Shown in pieces: positions 15,994-23,433 of a DNA stretch of 25,118 nucleotides. The translations under genes were made by a program, and so were the position numbers. Position 1 is the stretch's first letter; every line of letters starts with the position of its first letter. Source of the stretch: an uncultured Chloroflexota bacterium (GTDB lineage: Bacteria; Chloroflexota; Anaerolineae; Caldilineales; Caldilineaceae); contig CAIOHJ010000064.1 in NCBI GenBank assembly GCA_903858085.1, positions 1 to 25,118 on the forward strand. Direction: 5' to 3'. The notes beneath the pieces were generated by a model. The model ran no database searches and was not told the origin of the DNA. It saw nothing but the letters and a program-made list of their open reading frames with translations.

Positions 15994-16770
15994 ATGGCCC
16001 TTCGACCCTTCCCGCCTGCCCAGCAGGTGCCGCGCACCCGCAAGGTGGCGATCGTCTGCCACCAGGGAGCCAACGAGTACGCCCCGCCCAACACAGTGGC
16101 GGCTGCCCAGCTCTGCATCGACTGGGGCATGGACTATGTCGAGATCGACGTCAACATGAGCCAGGACGGCGTGCTTTACGTTTTTCATGGCCCGGAGCTG
16201 GCGGAGACCACCGACGGGAGAGGGCTGTTCCACGAACAGAGTGCAGCCACCCTCGACGCGCTGGATGCGGGCAGCTGGTTTGATGCCCGCTACCAGGGGG
16301 AGCGAGTGCCCCGGCTGGACGCCTATCTGCGCTGGATCGCCGGCAAGGCCAAGGTCTTTTTCGATGTCAAACGGGCCGATCTGCCCCAGCTGATTGCGCT
16401 GGTCGAGGCAGTAAAGCTCGAACAGGACTCTTTTTTTTGGTTCAGCGAACCGGACCGGGCGCTGGAATTCCGGCGCCTGGCCCCCCATCTCCTGCTCAAG
16501 GTCAACGCGGAAAGCGTTGCCGAGGCCGTCGAGGCCCACGAACGCTTCGGTGCTGCCCTCGTCGAATGTTCCTTGGCAGCGCTGTCGGACGAACTGCTGG
16601 CTGCCTGCCACAGCCGCGGCATGCAGGTGATGGTCTTTCACACAGAAAAGGACCCGGCAGCCTTCCGCGCGATCCTGCGCTGGGATGTGCAGCTGATCAA
16701 CTGCGACCACGGCGACCTCGTCGCCCAGATCGCTGCCGAGGCAGGTCAGCCGGGGGCTTCCCCCGGCTGA
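15994..16770 (+). CDS. Glycerophosphodiester phosphodiesterase family protein with variant active site
   Basis: A 258-residue TIM-barrel protein of the GDPD family, whose usual members split glycerophosphodiesters to glycerol 3-phosphate and an alcohol. The metal-binding pair is kept as Glu50 and Asp52 (YVEIDVNMSQDG), the second catalytic histidine as His65 (FHGPEL), and FFDVK gives Asp124 and Lys126 where the family usually has Glu and Lys. The first motif, normally HRG with PENT, reads HQG (His23-Gln24) and PPNT, so the phosphate-contacting arginine and a usual glutamate are missing. No signal peptide is seen. AGGAG lies 7 bases before the ATG. It is the last gene of the operon; the stop codon lies inside a perfect hairpin. 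Whether it still acts on phosphodiesters is open. Confidence 0.85.
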   Translation: MALRPFPPAQQVPRTRKVAIVCHQGANEYAPPNTVAAAQLCIDWGMDYVEIDVNMSQDGVLYVFHGPELAETTDGRGLFHEQSAATLDALDAGSWFDARYQGERVPRLDAYLRWIAGKAKVFFDVKRADLPQLIALVEAVKLEQDSFFWFSEPDRALEFRRLAPHLLLKVNAESVAEAVEAHERFGAALVECSLAALSDELLAACHSRGMQVMVFHTEKDPAAFRAILRWDVQLINCDHGDLVAQIAAEAGQPGASPG

Positions 16771-16771
16771 C
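16745..16771. terminator. Perfect 12-bp hairpin containing the stop codon of the last operon gene
   Basis: GTCAGCCGGGGG (16745-16756) and CCCCCGGCTGAC (16760-16771) pair fully around a 3-base CTT loop. The stop codon TGA is at 16768-16770, inside the right arm. No T-run follows, so it may act as an mRNA 3'-end stabiliser or a Rho-assisted stop point rather than a textbook terminator. Confidence 0.55.
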
Positions 16772-16841
16772 GCGGCGCACTGGCCCATTGCGATTTGAAG
16801 GGGTTGGCCACCGGAAGCGTACTGCTACCTGATGTGCGGCT

Positions 16842-16979
16842 TCAGCCAGACTCTTTGCTTATTTCAGACCCCCTGTACTCTCCTGTTGTTGCGCCGAAAT
16901 ACTCCTGGAAAAAGCGTTCGGTGTTCACCGCCATGGCCACCTCGTGCGCGCCGGCGTCCGACCTGTTGAAATAGGTCAT
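16842..16979 (-). pseudogene. Possible gene remnant, 45 codons on the minus strand
   Basis: The minus strand encodes a 45-residue peptide starting MTYFNRSDAGAHEVAMAVNT and continuing ERFFQEYFGATTGEY. For its first 30 codons it has the GC-rich third positions and amino-acid mix of real genes here; the last 15 codons lose that pattern. I do not recognise the family. It may be the remains of a lost gene, or chance. No ribosome binding site is obvious. Confidence 0.2.
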
Positions 16980-17021
16980 GCCGGGCAACTGCGGCCTGTG
17001 CTCTGGTGCAGCGAGCCATCG

Positions 17022-17051
17022 TTCACAGTTCCCGCTATCTTGCGCTATCAT
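17022..17051 (+). promoter_or_regulatory. Promoter of the DUF4091 gene
   Basis: TTCACA (17022-17027, one base from the TTGACA consensus) is 18 bases from TATCAT (17046-17051). The -10 region is part of TGCGCTATCAT, the core seen at other genes in the window. A leader of about 50 bases would precede the ATG at 17110. Confidence 0.6.
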
Positions 17052-17109
17052 AAAAGAGTGGAGGCCAGGTACAGTCTGGCTGCCAGCCGACGCTTTCAGG
17101 AGGCAAGCC

Positions 17110-19176
17110 ATGATGGCCATCCAGAAAAAACTCGTGGTGGGTGCTCTGGTTCTCTTCTCCAGCTTGGGAGCGGGGTTGCTGTTGTGGGGATTGTTGTGGG
17201 GGCTGTCTCGCTGGCCTGTCGCTGCCCAGCCACCTGGGGCTTCGCTCGCTGCGGTCTGGGCCAATGAGGGGGGAGACAAGGTCACACGCGACGAACTGCG
17301 GGCGGCTTCTGACCCCAGCGCCGTGCACAATTCTGTCTGGGACGGCACGACCGTGACACTTTTCGGGGCGCGCAACGAGGTGCTGGGCTTTAACCTGGTG
17401 CTGGAGGCCCCCACCCATTCGACCGGCCCGCTGCAGGTCAGCCTGACCCATCTGGACGGTGCAGCGGCCACGATAACCACCACCCAGGCCACCAGCCCCA
17501 CCCTCTTCAACTATCTGGGCCGTTCCATCGAACTCTTCTTCGTGCGCTATCTGGAGATCGAGGGGATCAGCCGGCTGGCCTACGAAGACTACGACGAGCG
17601 CCATGTGCCGGAGCGCTGCCGTCGCCCCTACACCGACGAGGGCAATGGCAACGGGCTGTGGACCGACAGACCCTGTCACAACAAACTCTACCCGGAGATC
17701 GCCGTGCCGCTGGCGCTGCAGAGCCCCTTTACGATCCCGGCGGGCACCAATCAGTCGATCTGGGTCGACATCTACATTCCCAAGAGCACACCGGCCGGGG
17801 TCTACAGCGGCACCCTCGAGATCCGAGAAGCTGGAATCCGCGTGCGTGCGGTGCCGGTCCGGCTGTCTGTGCTTCACTTCACCCTGCCCGACCTGCCCAG
17901 CGCCAGGAGCATGCTCTTTTTCAGCCAGGAAGAGATCAACCACCGCTATCTGGGGGCAGAGCACCGCTGGCCGGCAGCGGGCACAGCGGTCTACACCCAG
18001 GGGTTGGCGCTGGCCGACCGCCATGTTCAGCTGGCGCACCGCCACAAAATTTCCCTTATCGAAGGCAGCACCCCGCTCGAACAGATGGGGGATGGCTGGG
18101 TGAAGCGGCTGAGCGGAGAGCTGTTCACGCCCGCCTACGGCTACGACGGGGTCGGCGTGGGGGTCGGCAATGCGGTCTACAGCATCGGCACCTATGGCCA
18201 GTGGCCTTGGCAGGGGGAGGGCCAGGAGGAGCTGTGGCGCAACAGCGACGCCTGGGTCGACTGGTTTGAAGGGCAAAATTTTGCCACCCCGGTCGAATAC
18301 TTTCTCTACCTGGTGGATGAATCCGACGACTTTCCCCAGACAGAGCTGTGGGCGCGCTGGCTGGACGACAACCCGGGTTCTGGGCGGCGGCTCAAAGCGC
18401 TGGCAACGCTGCCGCTGCCCGACGCGACCGCCCACACCCCCAGCCTGGAGATCCCGGCCAGCGCCGCCACGATCGGCGAGCGTGCGACCTGGGAGGCAGC
18501 ACTGGCCAGCTTGCGAGCCGACCCGGCAAAACGTTTTTTTCTCTACAACGGCCACCGGCCTGCGACCGGTTCGTTCGCCATCGAAGACGACGGGGTGGCC
18601 CTGCGCCAGCTGGGCTGGACCCAGTTCAAGCAGGGGATCGACCGTTGGTTCAAATGGGAGAGCACCTACTACACCAATTTCCAATGTTACGGCTATGACG
18701 ACCCTGCTGGCTGGACCAATCTCTTCCGCCAGGCCCAGACCTTCGGCTGCTATACATACGACGACCCGGTGCGGGGCAAGAGCGGCTGGAACTACAACAA
18801 CGGCGACGGTGTGCTCTTCTACCCGGGCACAGAGAGTGTCTACCCGGCGGAAAGCTACGGGGTGGCCGGCCCCTTGGCTTCGCTGCGCCTCAAACAGTGG
18901 CGCCGTGGAATTCAGGATGTCGATTACCTGACCCTGGCCGCCGCAGTCGACCCGGCAGCTGTGCAGCAGATCGTCGCCCGCCTGGTACCGACTGTCACCT
19001 GGGAGTATGGGGTCAGCGACCCGGCAGACCCAACCTGGGTGCGCACCGACATCAGCTGGCCCACCGACCCCGATCTGTGGGAAGCGGCCCGGTGGGCGCT
19101 GGCGCAGATTCTCGAACGCCCCCGCACGTTGCCCCCCCCGATCTATCTGCCGACAGTTCTGGCCCATCCGGGCTGA
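17110..19176 (+). CDS. Secreted GH123-like glycosidase with DUF4091 domain
   Basis: A 688-residue protein. The first 40 or so residues form a signal peptide or membrane anchor (KKLVVGALVLFSSLGAGLLL), so it acts outside the membrane. A beta-rich N-terminal region (about 50-260, with IPKSTPAGVYSGTLEI) precedes a TIM-barrel region and a C-terminal DUF4091 domain ending in RLKQWRRGIQDVDYLTLAAA. The Asp403-Glu404 pair in YLVDESDD matches the Asp-Glu pair used by family GH123 N-acetyl-beta-galactosaminidases, in which the substrate's acetamido group assists. GH123 activity is therefore possible but unproven; many DUF4091 proteins are uncharacterised. The frame begins at 16978, but AGGAGG 6 bases before the ATG at 17110 fixes the start; a second ATG follows immediately. 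It follows the sugar operon but has its own promoter. Confidence 0.8.
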   Translation: MMAIQKKLVVGALVLFSSLGAGLLLWGLLWGLSRWPVAAQPPGASLAAVWANEGGDKVTRDELRAASDPSAVHNSVWDGTTVTLFGARNEVLGFNLVLEAPTHSTGPLQVSLTHLDGAAATITTTQATSPTLFNYLGRSIELFFVRYLEIEGISRLAYEDYDERHVPERCRRPYTDEGNGNGLWTDRPCHNKLYPEIAVPLALQSPFTIPAGTNQSIWVDIYIPKSTPAGVYSGTLEIREAGIRVRAVPVRLSVLHFTLPDLPSARSMLFFSQEEINHRYLGAEHRWPAAGTAVYTQGLALADRHVQLAHRHKISLIEGSTPLEQMGDGWVKRLSGELFTPAYGYDGVGVGVGNAVYSIGTYGQWPWQGEGQEELWRNSDAWVDWFEGQNFATPVEYFLYLVDESDDFPQTELWARWLDDNPGSGRRLKALATLPLPDATAHTPSLEIPASAATIGERATWEAALASLRADPAKRFFLYNGHRPATGSFAIEDDGVALRQLGWTQFKQGIDRWFKWESTYYTNFQCYGYDDPAGWTNLFRQAQTFGCYTYDDPVRGKSGWNYNNGDGVLFYPGTESVYPAESYGVAGPLASLRLKQWRRGIQDVDYLTLAAAVDPAAVQQIVARLVPTVTWEYGVSDPADPTWVRTDISWPTDPDLWEAARWALAQILERPRTLPPPIYLPTVLAHPG

Positions 19177-19223
19177 ATCGCCTGGCGGACCACACCGCCT
19201 GCTTGGGGAGGAGCGCTCTGGTG

Positions 19224-19232
19224 TGGTATAAC
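19224..19232 (+). promoter_or_regulatory. Extended -10 element close to the MoxR start codon
   Basis: TGGTATAAC provides TG, one base and the hexamer TATAAC at 19227-19232, with a weak -35, TTGGGG, 18 bases upstream (19203-19208). Only 9 bases separate it from the ATG at 19242, so the transcript would have almost no leader. Confidence 0.45.
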
Positions 19233-19241
19233 GAAGTCAAG

Positions 19242-20210
19242 ATGGATACTGTTCAACAAATTGCCGAGGCTGCGGCCCGGCTCAAAGGTGCTGTGGGCTC
19301 CGTGATCGTCGGCAAAGACGAGGTCATTGAGCTGTTGTTGGTCACGCTCTTCTGCGACGGGCATCTCCTGCTCGAAGATGTGCCGGGGATCGGCAAGACG
19401 ACCCTGGCCAAGACCCTGGCGCGCGCGCTCGGCTGTTCGTTCAGCCGCATCCAGTTCACCCCCGACCTGTTGCCTTCCGACATCACTGGTGTCAACGTCT
19501 TCAACCAGAAGAGTGGAGACTTCGAGTATCGGAGCGGGCCGATCCACGCCGAAATTTTGCTAGCCGACGAGATCAACCGTGCCGGGCCGCGCACCCAGGC
19601 TGCCCTGCTCGAGGCGATGGAAGAGCGCCAGGTCACCGTGGACGGCGTCACCCGCCCGCTGGCCTCTCCCTTTCTGGTGCTGGCCACCCAGAACCCGGTC
19701 GAGTTGGAAGGGACCTTTCCACTGCCGGAGGCCCAGCTGGACCGTTTCTTGCTGCGGGTGGCGATCGGCTACCCGGCACGCGAGGAAGAGCGCACCCTCC
19801 TGCGCCGCTTTCGGGTCCACAACCCGCTGGCCGAGGTGCAGCCGCTGCTCGGCGCGGCTGAGCTCCGTCAGATTGTTGCTCGCTGCCGCCAGGTGACTTG
19901 CCAGCCGGTCATCGAGGACTATCTGCTCGACCTGGTGCACGCTTCGCGGCAGGACCCGGCGGTCGAGCTTGGGGTCAGCCCGCGCGGGGCGCTTGCCTGG
20001 CTGCGTGCCGCCCAGGCGTTGGCGGCGCTGCGCGGGCGCGAGTTTGTCATCCCAGACGACCTGCAGCAGCTGGCCCAACCGGTGCTGGCCCACCGGCTGA
20101 TCCTGAGCCCAGAAAGTCGGCTGCGCGGGCAGAGTGCCCGTGCGGTGGTCGCCCGGCTGGTCGAGCAGACCCCGGTTCCGGTGGAGGAGCGCTGGAGTGC
20201 CCGGCGGTGA
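19242..20210 (+). CDS. MoxR-family AAA+ ATPase
   Basis: A 322-residue AAA+ ATPase of the MoxR group. The Walker A motif EDVPGIGKT spans residues 45-53, Walker B is ILLADEINRA, and the sensor region reads LVLATQNPVELEGTFPLPEAQLDRF. The C-terminal lid contains the usual GVSPRGALAWLRAAQALA segment. MoxR ATPases act as chaperones in assembling or activating protein complexes, usually together with DUF58 and von Willebrand-type proteins, as here. A GTG at 19221 is in frame with AGGAG 7 bases upstream and could add seven residues. The ATG at 19242 is preferred because an extended -10 element lies on top of the GTG. The gene overlaps the DUF58 gene by 4 bases. Confidence 0.93.
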   Translation: MDTVQQIAEAAARLKGAVGSVIVGKDEVIELLLVTLFCDGHLLLEDVPGIGKTTLAKTLARALGCSFSRIQFTPDLLPSDITGVNVFNQKSGDFEYRSGPIHAEILLADEINRAGPRTQAALLEAMEERQVTVDGVTRPLASPFLVLATQNPVELEGTFPLPEAQLDRFLLRVAIGYPAREEERTLLRRFRVHNPLAEVQPLLGAAELRQIVARCRQVTCQPVIEDYLLDLVHASRQDPAVELGVSPRGALAWLRAAQALAALRGREFVIPDDLQQLAQPVLAHRLILSPESRLRGQSARAVVARLVEQTPVPVEERWSARR

Positions 20211-21427
20211 ATGGCCGGGCATGGGCGTTGCTGGGGCTGGCGGTCGTGGCGGTGGCGCTGCGCAACGCGCCGCTGTTTTTGCTGGCCCTGCTGCTGGCCC
20301 TGGTCGCCGGCGCTGCCTGGCTCTGGCTGCGTGTCTGTCTGTTCGGCGTGCACTATACCCGCCGCCTTGAACGCAGCCGGCTCTTCCCCGGCGACGAGAT
20401 TCGGCTTGCCATCGAGCTCACCAATGCCAAGCCGCTGCCGCTGGCCTGGCTGCGTGCCGAAGATGAAGTCCCCAGGGCGCTCGCCATCGAGCCTGCCCAC
20501 CTGGCCCACAGCCATCTTCCGGGCCGTCGGCGGCTGGTCAACCTGGTGGCGCTGCGCTGGTACGAGCGGGTCACCCGCCATTACCGTGTGCGCGCCGGCC
20601 AGCGGGGAGCCTGGTCCTTGGGTCCCGCGCAGCTGTACAGCGGCGATCTTTTCGGGTTTGCCAGCCGCGAGCGGGAAGAGCCTGCGCTCGACACGCTGTT
20701 GGTCTACCCGCGCCTGGTGCCGCTCTCTGCGCTTGGCTTGCCGGCAGCCCGTCCGTTCGGCGAGTTTTCTGCCCTGCGTCGGCTTGCCGAGGATCCGCTG
20801 CGCTTCAGCGGCGCGCGCGAGTATGCGGTGGGGGACAGCATGCGCCAGGTGCACTGGAAAGCCACCGCCCGCCGCGGCTCGCTGCAGACCAAGACCTTTG
20901 ATCCCTCGGCCAACCGTCCGTTGGCTCTTTTTCTCAACATCGACACCCACGAATCTGGCTGGGAAGGCTACGACCCTGACCTGCAGGAGTTTGCCGTCAC
21001 GGTGGCTGCCTCGCTGGCGCGCTGGGCGTGGGAGCAAGGCCAGCCGGTGGGTCTTTTTGCCAACGGGGTCACACAGCCTGGGGCCCGGCGGGTCTGCGTG
21101 CGCCCGGCCAGCCACCGCGACCAGCTGACCCTGATCCTGGAGGCATTGGCCAGGCTGATCCCATTTGGCCGCTGGCCGCTGGCCGAAAGCCTGCGACACG
21201 AGAGCCTGCGCCTGCCCTACGGCACCACCGTGGTGGTGATCACAGCGCTGCTTCCCCCCGCCTTGTGCCACACCCTGCTCTCCTTGCGCGGCCGCGGTGT
21301 TGGCGTGCTCCTGGTCACCCTGGGCCCGGCCTGTGCCGCTCCGCCGCTGCCCGGCATCCAGCACTGCCCTGTCGGCGGGCACGCCGAGTGGGCAGGGCTG
21401 CAGGGGCTGAAGCTTGCCCCAGCCTGA
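20207..21427 (+). CDS. DUF58 domain protein, MoxR partner
   Basis: A 406-residue protein with two hydrophobic segments near the N-terminus (about residues 5-45) and a large soluble part. The DUF58 signature SGAREYAVGDSMRQVHWKAT starts at residue 201, within a von Willebrand-like fold. The family is routinely paired with MoxR ATPases; roles in envelope or complex assembly are proposed, but the biochemical function is unknown. The start is GTG at 20207, overlapping the MoxR stop as GTGA, which implies coupled translation. An ATG at 20211 is out of frame. The usual third partner, a transglutaminase-like membrane protein, is absent; a GNAT gene comes next instead. Confidence 0.9.
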   Translation: MNGRAWALLGLAVVAVALRNAPLFLLALLLALVAGAAWLWLRVCLFGVHYTRRLERSRLFPGDEIRLAIELTNAKPLPLAWLRAEDEVPRALAIEPAHLAHSHLPGRRRLVNLVALRWYERVTRHYRVRAGQRGAWSLGPAQLYSGDLFGFASREREEPALDTLLVYPRLVPLSALGLPAARPFGEFSALRRLAEDPLRFSGAREYAVGDSMRQVHWKATARRGSLQTKTFDPSANRPLALFLNIDTHESGWEGYDPDLQEFAVTVAASLARWAWEQGQPVGLFANGVTQPGARRVCVRPASHRDQLTLILEALARLIPFGRWPLAESLRHESLRLPYGTTVVVITALLPPALCHTLLSLRGRGVGVLLVTLGPACAAPPLPGIQHCPVGGHAEWAGLQGLKLAPA

Positions 21428-21451
21428 GTCTGTCCACCAGAGAGGATTGCG

Positions 21452-21916
21452 ATGCAGATTGTCAACTTGCACGACCACCCCGAATGGCTGCCCGAGGTAG
21501 CCCACTGGATCTACACCGAGTTCATCGAAACGCTGCGCCCCACCCTCACGCGGGCGGCGGTGATTGCGGCGCTGCAGGAACGCCAGGCCCAGACGCTCCC
21601 GCTGACTTACGTGGGGGTCGTCGACGGCACCTGTGTGGCGACCGTCTCGCTGGTCGGCAACGACCTGGGGGCGCGGCCGGAGTGGAGCCCGTGGCTGGCC
21701 TCCTTGTATGTCCTGCCGGCCATGCGGGGGCAGGGCTGCGCACGCCAGCTGATCGACCACATCCAGTCGGTCGCTGCCGGGCTGGGGCACACGACCCTCT
21801 ATCTGCGCACCGAGACAGCCGCCGCCTATTACCGCCGTCTGGGCTGGCGCCAGATCGACGCCTTGACCGACGAATTTCAGCTCTTCACCGAGGTCTTCGC
21901 GCGCGACCTGGGCTGA
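21452..21916 (+). CDS. GNAT-family N-acetyltransferase
   Basis: A 154-residue single-domain acetyltransferase. The acetyl-CoA pyrophosphate loop RGQGCA is at residues 92-97 (VLPAMRGQGCARQLIDHI), preceded by a strand (WLASLYVLP) and followed by TLYLRTETAAAYYRRLGW, the family's motif B. It transfers an acetyl group from acetyl-CoA to an amine; the acceptor is unknown. AGAGG stands 8 bases before the ATG. It begins 24 bases after the DUF58 stop and probably shares its transcript. Confidence 0.9.
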   Translation: MQIVNLHDHPEWLPEVAHWIYTEFIETLRPTLTRAAVIAALQERQAQTLPLTYVGVVDGTCVATVSLVGNDLGARPEWSPWLASLYVLPAMRGQGCARQLIDHIQSVAAGLGHTTLYLRTETAAAYYRRLGWRQIDALTDEFQLFTEVFARDLG

Positions 21917-21977
21917 GGCAGCTGTCGGTTTGCTGTCAGCCGAATGTCAGACAATTGGGATCTCTGGGGAGCCGGTT

Positions 21978-21988
21978 GGTGCTATGAT
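21978..21988 (+). promoter_or_regulatory. Extended -10 promoter core for the exchanger gene
   Basis: GGTGCTATGAT holds the hexamer TATGAT with TG one base upstream. It matches the TGYGCTANNNT core seen elsewhere except at its first base. A leader of about 75 bases would precede the start codon at 22071. Confidence 0.5.
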
Positions 21989-22070
21989 AGCATGGCCCCA
22001 AGGGTGTGGGGCGCCTGTCTGAGGGCAGTGCAGCACAGGCCAGGAACATTGCGAAAGAGACAAAAGGATC

Positions 22071-23168
22071 ATGTGGGGAATCATCGTGCTGTTGTTGGTG
22101 GGGGGATTGGTGACATTGGTGGCAGGGGCAGAGCTCCTGGTGCGGGGGGGAAGCCGGCTGGCTGCAGCGCTGGGCATTTCGCCGTTGGTGATCGGGCTGA
22201 CCATCGTGGCCTTTGGCACCAGTGCGCCGGAGATGGCGGTCAGCGTGCAGTCAGCGCTGAGCGGCCAGGTAGACATTGCTGTGGGCAACGTTGTCGGCAG
22301 CAACATCTTCAATGTGCTTTTCATTCTGGGCCTTTCAGCGTTGATCGTGCCGCTGGTGGTTGCGCAGCAGCTGGTGCGGGTCGACGTGCCGATCATGATC
22401 GGCATCTCGGTGGTCGTCTGGCTCCTGGCGCTAGACGGGCTGATTGGGCGCTGGGAAGGGGCGCTGCTCTTTGCCGGAATCCTGGCCTACACGATCTTTT
22501 TGATTGTGCAGAGCCAGCGTGAACGGAACAAAGAAGTGATGGCCGAATACGAGGCCGAGTATGCGGTGCGTGAGCCGCGCACCCTGCAGCGCATGCTGCT
22601 CAACGTGGGGCTGATAGCCGGGGGGCTGGTCCTGCTCGTCTTGGGCTCACGCTGGCTGGTCGACGGTGCTGTGGAGCTGGCGCGGGTGCTGGGCATGAGC
22701 GAACTGGTGATCGGGTTGACCATCGTTGCGGCTGGCACGTCGATGCCCGAGCTGGCGACTTCGGTGGTGGCAGCCATTCGCGGGGAGCGTGACATTGCCG
22801 TAGGCAACGTAGTCGGCAGCAACATCTTCAACCTGTTGTCCGTGCTTGGAATTTCTGCGCTGGTCTCGTCCCAAGGGACGCCGGTGAGCGCCCAAATGCT
22901 GGCCACGGACATCCCGTTCATGGTGGCAGTGGCGGTGGCCTGTCTGCCGATCTTCTTCACCGGCTACACGATTGCCCGGTGGGAGGGTGTGGTTTTTGTG
23001 GTCTATTATGGGCTGTACACAGCCTACCTGCTGCTAGATGCTGCCGGCGACCCGAACCTGCCCCAGTACCGCACCTTTTTGTTGTTCTTTGTGATTCCGC
23101 TGACTGTGCTGACCTTGGCCGTCAGTGCGACGCGCGAGCTGCGCAAACGCAGCGTCAGCCCTGCCTGA
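22071..23168 (+). CDS. Na+/Ca2+ exchanger-family (CaCA) membrane protein
   Basis: A 365-residue membrane protein made of two homologous halves, about five helices each. The ion-binding alpha repeats are clear: GTSAPEMAVS at residues 49-58 followed by GNVVGSNIFNVLFILG, and GTSMPELATS from residue 222 followed by GNVVGSNIFNLLSVLG. Both conserved glutamates, Glu54 and Glu227, are present. The family moves Ca2+ (or other cations) out of the cell in exchange for Na+, K+ or H+; bacterial YrbG-type proteins are the closest by layout. AAGGA lies just before the ATG. It stands alone, with its own promoter. The transported ion is inferred from the family. Confidence 0.93.
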   Translation: MWGIIVLLLVGGLVTLVAGAELLVRGGSRLAAALGISPLVIGLTIVAFGTSAPEMAVSVQSALSGQVDIAVGNVVGSNIFNVLFILGLSALIVPLVVAQQLVRVDVPIMIGISVVVWLLALDGLIGRWEGALLFAGILAYTIFLIVQSQRERNKEVMAEYEAEYAVREPRTLQRMLLNVGLIAGGLVLLVLGSRWLVDGAVELARVLGMSELVIGLTIVAAGTSMPELATSVVAAIRGERDIAVGNVVGSNIFNLLSVLGISALVSSQGTPVSAQMLATDIPFMVAVAVACLPIFFTGYTIARWEGVVFVVYYGLYTAYLLLDAAGDPNLPQYRTFLLFFVIPLTVLTLAVSATRELRKRSVSPA

Positions 23169-23275
23169 ACGGGGTGGGGCAGCACCGGCCCCAGACGCAT
23201 CTCTCTACCTGCCTCTTCCCAGAAGCGGGCATGGCCATCCCCCCTGGCATTTTTGGCAATCGATCTGAGACAAAA

Positions 23276-23310
23276 GATCCTACTCTGTGCTATCCACACA
23301 GAGTAGGATC
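23276..23310. repeat. Perfect 14-bp inverted repeat with 7-base loop
   Basis: GATCCTACTCTGTG (23276-23289) and CACAGAGTAGGATC (23297-23310) are exact reverse complements around CTATCCA. It lies 107 bases after the exchanger gene and 123 bases before the LTD protein gene. No T-run follows. The top of the stem and loop read TGTGCTATCCA, close to the promoter core found elsewhere, so the hairpin and a promoter may overlap. Confidence 0.75.
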
Positions 23311-23433
23311 GAAATGATCAGCAGTTTACCCAGCCCTTTCTGTTGCCCGACGACTGGAAAAGAACTGCGTTGTTCGCCGGCAAGGTACCGCTTGTGGGAG
23401 AGTGGTTGTTTGTCAGGAGAGGAGCGCCGACCG

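Larger units (their letters stand above)
16772..17109. other. Intergenic gap after the sugar operon
   Basis: This gap holds a possible minus-strand gene remnant (16842-16979) and the promoter for the DUF4091 gene (17022-17051). Outside these, I see no conserved feature. Confidence 0.55.

Noticed and set aside
17035..19167. Minus-strand open frame of 710 codons opposite the DUF4091 gene
   Set aside because: It shows no domain and no ribosome binding site; the plus-strand gene has a signal peptide, a promoter and the DUF4091 signature.
20211..21128. ATG at 20211 as the start of the gene after MoxR
   Set aside because: That frame gives an Arg/Cys/Trp-rich product without domain; the DUF58 motif is in the frame of the GTG at 20207.
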